Source: an uncultured Eubacteriales bacterium
GTDB taxonomy: Bacteria > Bacillota > Clostridia > Christensenellales > Aristaeellaceae
Reading direction: 5' to 3'
Assembly: GCA_902765395.1 (NCBI GenBank)
Contig: CACWZP010000001.1
Coordinates: forward strand, 124,001 to 188,000
DNA: 64,000 nucleotides
Part shown: positions 42,394 through 50,400 of the stretch, one piece after another
Numbering within the stretch: the stretch's first letter is position 1
Layout of the letters: the number at the start of each line of letters is the position of its first letter
The notes under the pieces: generated by a model
The model's database searches: none
Told to the model about the DNA's origin: nothing
Seen by the model: only the letters and a program-made list of their open reading frames with translations
Program-made: the position numbers and the translations under genes

Positions 42394-42477
42394 TTAGGGG
42401 CGGGAGCCCCTAACAAGCATTGGCTGTCCTTTGGACAGCCGATGGGCGTTCGGATGGATATCCGAATGCGATGCTTG
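42394..42477. other. Multi-stem structured element
   Basis: Four perfect or near-perfect stems in 84 nt. Stem 1: TTAGGGGC/GCCCCTAA (42394-42413). An outer stem CAAGCAT (42414-42420)/ATGCTTG (42471-42477) encloses GGCTGTCC/GGACAGCC (42422-42440) and a 10-bp stem GCGTTCGGAT/ATCCGAATGC (42446-42469, one G-T pair). Together they can form a three-way junction beside a hairpin. It lies after the stop of the gene at 42492 (minus), so it could be a complex terminator, a structured RNA or a small palindromic repeat. Confidence 0.6.
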
Positions 42478-42491
42478 CCAGATCATAAGCC

Positions 42492-43064
42492 CTACGTCCG
42501 TTCCTCATTCGGTACGATCCGTTTTACCGTGTCGTTTGCCGGTATCTCAGGCGATTCCTTTGCCTTTACAGGCGTGTCGAAGAAGTCCGGAAGCTCTTTG
42601 AAGCCGAAGCTGTCCACGAAATGTGCCGTTTTCGATGCGCCATCATGGAGAACGATCACATCGCTGACAGACAGCGAGTGTCCCTTGAAATCCTCCGGGC
42701 GCTTGATGTTGAACATGGCGAAAATGCTCTCCAGGTTCATGCCATCTTCCATGTTGCCCTTATACACGGAATCATAGCAGGAAACGTCCAGCTTCACACC
42801 TTTCTGTTGGAGAAAAGAATGATTGCAGAAGGCATAGATATGGTTGGCGCGGTTGAGCTGGAGTATCTCATATTCGCGCTGTCCGTCGTTACGGATGGGC
42901 TGGATGTCCAGAACATCATAATCCGTTCCGCAGATCTCTCCGGGTTTCAGCTTTCCTTCCTTTTGCCATGCCATGATCTGTGCAACGGCGTCCTGCTCAT
43001 TTTCCGCCTTGACCTCAACTTGCTGTTTTCTCGTCTCATAAAAAAGTACCGTATACTTGTCCAT
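42492..43064 (-). CDS. YodL-domain protein of the conjugative element
   Basis: 190 residues from the ATG at 43064; the Shine-Dalgarno GAGGTGAG contains the stop of the TOPRIM gene. Residues 60-150 include GHSLSVSDVIVLHDG and AHFVDSFGFKELPDF, the pattern of the YodL-like domain common in these elements. Function unknown. The protein at 57016 shares the same pattern. Confidence 0.75.
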   Translation of the reverse strand: MDKYTVLFYETRKQQVEVKAENEQDAVAQIMAWQKEGKLKPGEICGTDYDVLDIQPIRNDGQREYEILQLNRANHIYAFCNHSFLQQKGVKLDVSCYDSVYKGNMEDGMNLESIFAMFNIKRPEDFKGHSLSVSDVIVLHDGASKTAHFVDSFGFKELPDFFDTPVKAKESPEIPANDTVKRIVPNEERT

Positions 43065-43068
43065 TTTC

Positions 43069-44016
43069 TCACCTCGTTTTCCTTTGCTCCTGTTGCCTTT
43101 CGGTATGCTCGGCCATCCACCGCGCCTCGTCGTTGAAATCCTTGCCATGAGCCGGGAAAGCTGTCTTGACATCATAGCTTTCTCCCAAAGAAGCAGCGAT
43201 ATGACGGGCCGCTTCACGACCTGCCTTGTCGTTGTCCAGCATCAGGTGGATTTGCCTGATCGAAGGATGATCGTTCAGATATTGAACCAACGCCCGGGGT
43301 ACGGTGCTCATTTTCTCAGATATGCCGCCGAGGGACAGGTAGTGTGGGGAACGCCATTTCATTCCGTGCCTGCACAGGAGCGTGGCGACGGAGAGCGCGT
43401 CAATGGCGCTCTCTGTTACCATCAGCGTATCGTCCGTTCCCGGCATGGAAAAGCTGAATCGCTTGTCGCTGCCCTCCGCCTCGATCTTGAACGTACCGCC
43501 ATCTGTGGCGCGCAGCATCGCGTAGCGTGCCGCTCCCTGTGTGTCCCTTCCGATGAACACGGCGTTGTGATAACCACACGATTCATATAGCGTTCCGTTT
43601 TCCAGGCAACGAGCGATAACAGAGAAGTGTACTCCGCGCCGCATCAGGTACATCGTTACAATGGAATCATCGCCGTTGTGCCGCGGGAGGGCGAAGGGCT
43701 TTGTCTGGGGCTTCGCATGGGCTTTGACGGGTTCCGCCAGCGCAGGCTGTAATTCATCGCACAGCAGCTGAACCGCCGGGACAAAATCCATGCCCTTGAC
43801 GTGAATCAGGTAGTCCAGCGCGGTCTTGCCTCCGATGCCCCGGCTGTGCCAATGCCACAGACCATTGGAAATCTTCAAGCTGTCGTGGGTCCGGGTGCGA
43901 TAACCCTTGCCGCACTTCACCAGCTCCTCCGGCTCGCAGGCGCGCAGATAGCTCTCCAGGTCGATCTCCTTCGCCCGCGCGATCTCATCCCGCGTCACAT
44001 AGCCCTTCGCTGTCAT
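43069..44016 (-). CDS. DUF3991/TOPRIM primase-like protein
   Basis: 315 residues. The N-terminal DUF3991-type domain (RTRTHDSLKISNGLWHWHSRGIGGKTALDYLIHV) resembles zinc-free primase helpers; a TOPRIM domain follows with VTESAIDAL near 205 and LMLDNDKAGR near 270. Such proteins act in replication or priming of conjugative DNA. Starts 6 nt before the next upstream gene's stop region; operon with the YodL gene. Confidence 0.85.
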   Translation of the reverse strand: MTAKGYVTRDEIARAKEIDLESYLRACEPEELVKCGKGYRTRTHDSLKISNGLWHWHSRGIGGKTALDYLIHVKGMDFVPAVQLLCDELQPALAEPVKAHAKPQTKPFALPRHNGDDSIVTMYLMRRGVHFSVIARCLENGTLYESCGYHNAVFIGRDTQGAARYAMLRATDGGTFKIEAEGSDKRFSFSMPGTDDTLMVTESAIDALSVATLLCRHGMKWRSPHYLSLGGISEKMSTVPRALVQYLNDHPSIRQIHLMLDNDKAGREAARHIAASLGESYDVKTAFPAHGKDFNDEARWMAEHTERQQEQRKTR

Positions 44017-44022
44017 TGCAGA

Positions 44023-44430
44023 TCAGATGTACTCGTCCAGCTCGTCGGGCAGTAGGATGATCCTGTCCACCCGGATGAAGCCGGACATACTCTCCTTGGT
44101 AACGGACACGCGGATTGCGTCGCTGGCCTTCAGCTCGGCATAGTCGATCTCCTGGCCGTTGATGTCCTCCACATACAGATCATCCGCGCAGGAGAGCTTG
44201 ATTTCGCCCTTGCCCAGCTTGCCGGATTCAGACTCCACCACCAGGCCGGTGCTGGTCAGTTCCTTGATCGTCACATCGTACTTCGGGATGACCTTCTCGC
44301 TTCTGGAAGCGCAGAACAGTATGACGAACAGGACGATCAGACCGGCGATCACAAAGAGGACGGTCATGCTGGTGTTCGAGGTGGACGAGGTTCCGGGGTT
44401 TTTCTGCTTCATATTCGGGGTCTGTTTCAT
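44023..44430 (-). CDS. Small membrane-anchored protein
   Basis: 135 residues from the ATG at 44430, behind AAGGAGG (an ATG at 44448 precedes the ribosome site). A Thr/Ser-rich N-terminus, one membrane helix (about 22-42, TVLFVIAGLIVLFVILFCA), then a beta-rich extracytoplasmic domain of about 90 residues. Found between the giant helicase gene and the TOPRIM gene. No family recognised. Confidence 0.6.
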   Translation of the reverse strand: MKQTPNMKQKNPGTSSTSNTSMTVLFVIAGLIVLFVILFCASRSEKVIPKYDVTIKELTSTGLVVESESGKLGKGEIKLSCADDLYVEDINGQEIDYAELKASDAIRVSVTKESMSGFIRVDRIILLPDELDEYI

Positions 44431-44454
44431 TATGGTTTCCTCCTTCATCTGCCG

Positions 44455-47400
44455 TCATCGGACGGCTGTTCTCTCGCGGGAAGGGGCTTCCCGTTCGGGT
44501 TCTTCGTCATCGTCGCCCATTGCGGCGGCGCTGTTGTCCCTGCCGCCCACGTCCAGCTCGACGTTCAGCTGGGCAAGGCGTTCGGACTTCTCCTTCAATT
44601 CCTGCTCCTGCGCCCAGGGGCGGGCCAGTTCTTCCTTTGTGGCCTTTAACTGCTCCTTCGCGTTGGCCAGCTGCGCTTCGGCCTTTTCCTTGGCCGCGAC
44701 CATGCCTTTTGCCAGGTTCTCGACGCGGGTGATGTTGCCCAGCACGCTCTCGCCAAGCTCGGCCATGTACGTTCCTTCGCCCTCGATTTCCAGCTTTGGA
44801 GGAGACATCATTTCCGGCCTGCGGATGCGCAGCGTGAAGCCGCAGTATTCGCCGACCTTCATCACCTCTCCCAGCGGCACCAGTTCCGAAAGCCTGGTCA
44901 GCTTCTCGCCGGCCTCCACGCGCTTGTCATAGGTGCTGCCCATCAGGGTTATGGAAAAGCCGCCCTCTTCGGACGGCCTGTGCTGCTCATAGATTTGCAT
45001 ATCCTTGTTCAGGTGGTCGATCTGGTGCTCCAGCCGCGTGATTTCCGTGGGAAGCTCCGTGGAGACGCGCCGCTCCAGCCGGTATCGCTCGGATTGCCAG
45101 TTGCTCTTCAGCAGCTTCAGCCTGGCGACCTGCACATCCAAATCCATCTTCTCCCGGATTGCCGGATTGCCGGCCGCCAGCGCCTTGACCTCCGCGTAGG
45201 AGAGTGCCATTTCGTCCAGGTCCTCCGCGCCGCGGGCCGGGGATTTGCTGGTGAATATCTGGCTGATGAACTTCTGCTTGTTCTCCACCAGCTGGTAGGA
45301 ATAGGCGTCGAAGGTATCCTGGGTGATGTAGCGGAGAACCTCCACCTCCTTGTTGCCATTGCCCTGGCGCAGTATGCGCCCGTCCCGCTGTTGCAGATCG
45401 CTGGGCCGCCAGGGGCAGTCCAGGTGATGCAGAGCCTTTAGCTTTGTCTGGACATTGGTGCCCGCGCCCATCTTCGCCGTGGAGCCGATCAGTACGCGCA
45501 CTGCGCCCTTGCGCACCTTGGCGAAGAGATCATCCTTCTGCTGCTCGGTGTTCGCGTCGTGGATGAAGGCGATCTCATTTTCAGGGATGCCCTCGCGGAT
45601 CAGCTTGCGGCGCAGGTCGTGGTAAACATCGTCGAAGACGCCGTCCACGCGCTCTGTCCTGGGGGTGGACAAATCGCAGAAAACCAGCTGCGTCAGCCTC
45701 TCCGGGTCGCCCTCTTTGTAGATGCGCATGATCTCCCGCACGCAGGTGTTGACCTTGCTGTTGGGATCGTCGGGTAGCGTCGGGTCGATCAGGCGAGCGT
45801 CCAGCGCCAGCAGCCGCCCGTCGTTGGTGACGTTCAGCATATTGTCCTCGTGGGGATCGACGCCGCCTTGCCTGATTTTCTCGGCGCGCTCCGCCAGCTG
45901 CGCTACCATCTCCTTCTGATATTCGCTGGCCTCCGTCTTGATGTTCTGCGTCTTGCCGCCCTTCAATTCGGGGACGGGCAGGTTCAGCATATCCGGGGTC
46001 TGTATGTCCGCCACCTGCTTGAACATCGCCATCAGCTCCGGCAGGTTGAAAAACTTGGCGAAGCGCGTTTTCAGCCGGTAGCCGGTGCCCTCCGGGGCCA
46101 GCTCTATCGCCGTCTGCGTCTCGCCAAAGTTGGCGGCCCAGCTGTCGAAATGGGCCAGCCCGCGCCGCTGCAATTCCGTGTGCTGAAGGTATCGCTGCAT
46201 GGTGAACAGTTCCGTCATGGAGTTGCTGATGGGCGTGCCCGTGGCGAATACCACGCCCCGGTCGCCGGTCAGCTCGGAGATGTAGCGGCACTTCATGTAC
46301 ATATCGCTGGACTTCTTCGCCTCGACGGTGTTGATGCCGGCGACATTGCGCATCTTTGTTATACACGCGAGGTTTTTGTAGCCGTGCGCCTCGTCCACAT
46401 AGAGCATATCCACACCCAGCTCCTCGAAGGTGACAACGGAATCCTTGTTTTCGTCGCTGTTCAGCTTCTTCAGCCGAGTCTCCAGCGACTTTTTCGTGCG
46501 CTCCATCTCCTTGATAGAGAAACGTTCGCCACGGGAGTATTTCAGCTCCTCAATGCCATCCACGATTTCCTGGATCTGCGCCTCCAGCATCTCCCTCTGT
46601 CGCTCCCTGGAGATGGGGATGCGCTCAAATTGACTGTGACCCATGATGATGGCATCGTAGTCACCGGTGGCGATGCGGCCCACGAATCGCTTTCGGTTCT
46701 GCTTCTCAAAGTCCTTTCTGGTCGCTACTAGCACCTTTGCCGCGGGAAAGAAGCGCAAGAACTCGGCGGCAGTTTGCTCCGTCAGGTGGTTCGGCACGGC
46801 GATCAGCGCCTTGTGGCCCAGGCCGATGCGCATCTTCTCCATGACGCTGGCCACCATGACGGCGGTCTTGCCCGCGCCAACGGTGTGCGCCAGCAGCGTG
46901 TTGCCGCCGTAGAGGACGCGCGCCACGGCGTTCTTCTGATGGGGTCGCAGCTGCAATTCCGGGTTCATGCCGGAGAAGCGCAGGTGTGAGCCGTCGTATT
47001 CGCGGGGACGGATGCAGTTGTAGGTATCGTTGTAGACCCGGCAAAGGCGCTCCCGCCGATTGGGATCTCGCCATATCCAATCCTGAAAGGCCTCGCGAAT
47101 GGCGGTCTGCTTCTGCTGGGCGAGGATGGTTTCCTTCTGGTTCAGCACGCGCTTTTCTCTGCCATTCTCATCCAGCACAGTATCAAACACCCGCACGTCC
47201 CGCAGGTTCAGGGAATCCTCGATGATTCGGTAGGCGTTGCGCCGGTCCGTGCCGTACTGGGTGTTGGCGACGACATTGTTGAGGTCAACCGTCTTGTTGG
47301 TGATATTCCAGGTGCCGGTGAGTGGAACGAACTCGGCCTGAATCCTGCGGCGAAGATAGTAGGGCGTGTTCAGAAGCTCGTGCACAAAGTCGGTGATGTC

Positions 47401-50400
47401 GCTGGCGGGAATCCACGTCGCGCCGAGGCGCACGCCGATCTCGTGGGGTTCCAGGTCCTTGGGGACTACGGCTTGCAGCGCCTCAATGTTGGGCTTGAAG
47501 CGTTCGCCGCCCTCCTGAAACTCCACGGCCGCCTCCGCCGCCTTCAGCTTCTGCCGGATGTCGCCGGACAGGTATTCGTCCGCGGTCTGCCATTGTTCAT
47601 AGGGACCGGGATTGCCGATGGGGTTCTGGTAGATGAGACCGGTCAGCTCGTCGATGAGTTTGTCCTTGTCCATGCCGGTGAGGTCCGCCATGAAGTCCAG
47701 ATCAACCATCGCGCGCTCCGCCATGCTGACCGCCAGCGCCTCCGGGGCGGTGTCCACATGGTCGATGGGGCGGCTGACGGCGATGGTGCGCCGGGTGAAC
47801 ATATCCGCCTTGCGCTCCAGCTTGTGTTCGTCGTCCAGTATCTCCAGGGAGGTCAGCAGGTAGTAGCCGTCATCCTCGCCAAAGACCTGGGCGTTCTTAC
47901 GGCTGGACAACAGGCCGTATTGCTTCGTGAAGTCGTCGTAACGCTCGTTCAGCTCTATTTGCAGGGTGCCGACCACCTGATCGTCAGCGCCGGCGAGCTG
48001 TGCCTGGATCAGCTGCCGTGTGGTGTCCCGCAGGGCGATCATGCCGCGCATACGGCGCTCGTCCGGCGCGCTCAGGGTCTGCTTCTCCATCCATTCATTC
48101 CGCCGGTAATAGATCTTGCCGTCCTGAATGGCATAGGAGAAGTTGGGTACGGCGGGGTCGGCGGGAATCTGGCTGTCGTCCTGCACAGGCGCGTCCACGG
48201 TGCGCTCCACATACTGCCCTTGAATATTCTGGATGGCATGGGCAAGCTGCTCAGACAGCTCCGCGCCGGGGATGGCGTGGCAGGTGGTATCCTTTTCGCT
48301 GCCGTACATGCTGTCGTCAAAGGACATCGTGCCCAGCAGCATATCCGGGTTTTCAAGGAAGTACGCATTGACCGGCACGCCGTTTTCATCTGTGCCGACG
48401 TGAATCCACGAGGGCTCAATATCTATCGGATTTTTGCGCTTTTGCAGGAAGAGGATGTCCGTGGTAACGTCCGTGCCGGCGTTGGCCTTGAAAGCCGTGT
48501 TGGGCAGGCGAATCGCGCCGAGCAGATCTGCGCGCTGGGCGATATACCGGCGGACGGAAGAATCCTGCTTGTCCATCGTGCCCTTGCTGGTGATGAAGGC
48601 CACGATGCCGCCCGGACGCACCTTGTCCAGCGCCTTGGCGAAAAAGTAATCGTGGATTCGGAAATGGTATTTGTCGTATCGGGTATCCGGCAGCGAATAC
48701 GCGCCGAAGGGGACGTTGCCCACGGCGGCGTCGAAGAAGCTGTCGAGGAAGGGGGCGCTCTCAAAGCCCTGCACGCTGATCTTCGCTTCGGGGTACAACT
48801 TCTGCGCGATGCGTCCCGTGATGCTGTCCAGCTCCACGCCGGTCAGCTTGCTGTCCTGCATGGCCTCCGGCAGCATCCCAAAGAAGTTGCCCACGCCGCA
48901 GGACGGCTCCAGGATGTTGCCGCGCCGGAAACCGAGGTTTTCAAGCCCCTGGTAGATGGCGCGGATGACCGTGGGGCTGGTGTAGTGGGCGTTCAGGGTG
49001 GAGGCCCGCGCCGCTTTATACTCATCTTCCGTCAGCAGGGATTTCAGCGTCTCACGCCGGTCTGACCAATCGCCATTGGCCTCGTCGAAGATCTGCGGGA
49101 TGCCGCCCCAGCCGACGTATTGCGCCAGCGTTTCCTGCTCTGCCGCCGTCGCGCCGCGTCCCTCGCTCTCAATGGTTTTCAGCGTGCGGACGGCCTCTAT
49201 GTTGCGGTCTGCTTTGGTGCGCTGCCCGCCTTCGCCCAGGTGATCGTCGTGGATACGGTAGTTGGTGACAGCGGGTTCCTGCGTGGTGTCAGTTGACACC
49301 CTCCCATCCTCGTCGATTGGGGTGTCACTTGACACCGTGGGTTCAGACGCATCTTGGGTGTCATTTGACACCCTCTCCGCAGAGAGCTGCCGCCAATGTT
49401 CGCTAAAGAAGTAATCCTGTTCATCCAGCAGATCATGCACATATTCGATAGGCTCATTTCTGAACAGGGGATAGCCGGAGGCGAACATGGTCATGTCCCT
49501 CAGAGAAACCGTCGCCGTCATTCGGTTGACGGAATCCACCTGAAAATCATGGCCTTCGATTTTCAGCGTCGCTCCGATGGGGACGTACTCCTCCGCTCTC
49601 ACATCCTGCACGGTTTCATATTCACCGGACTCCGAAAGCCCGCGCAGCAGCACGCTGTTCCCTTGGTCGCACAGCTGCTTCAGATAGTAACGCCACTGTG
49701 ATGCAGGGTCAAAGCCGGACATGGCGACGGGGTGCTTGCCGTCGAATATCCGGGTGTATTCCGCATGGGGAAGCGCGCGCTGAACGAGGGCGGCGTCCTC
49801 GCCGTAGGTTTCATAGTGGCTGCCCACCTGTACCAGCACGATGCTGTCGGGGTGGAGGTGTTTCTGCTGATTGTACTCAGCCATCGCTGCCTGGACCTCC
49901 GGCGCGTCGTTCGGCTCAAGCTGCGGCCTGGCGGGCTCTTCCTCTGCCGGTTGCGCAGCCTCCCGATGAAGCTCCGGGTGTTCCGCAGCCTGTCGCTGGT
50001 AGTCCTGAACGGTTTGCTCCAGGATGTATTCATGCAGTCCGTCCCGGAACTCAGGATAGTCACAGTAGGCGCGATACAGGTCGATGTCCTCTGCCGCCAA
50101 TCCCGCGGCGATGCCCTCGATGATGCTGTCAACCTCCATGCGGAAGTTGCCCTCGTCCGGGCTGCCCAGGGCTTTGGGATAGTCCGGGGACTCCGTGACG
50201 CGGCGCAGCAGGTCGTCCCGATGCTGTTCCAGCATATCGCTGACCCAGGTCTGCTCCGAGGGAGAGACGGCGGCGGTCTGCTGCTCGGTAGAAGCGGGCG
50301 AATACGCATCTGCTCCCTCTGCTGGTTCAGGTTCAATGGTAATCGGCTCTTCCAGATGATTCTGCATATAGCGATCCATCTCGGCAGCCGTCAGGAACCA

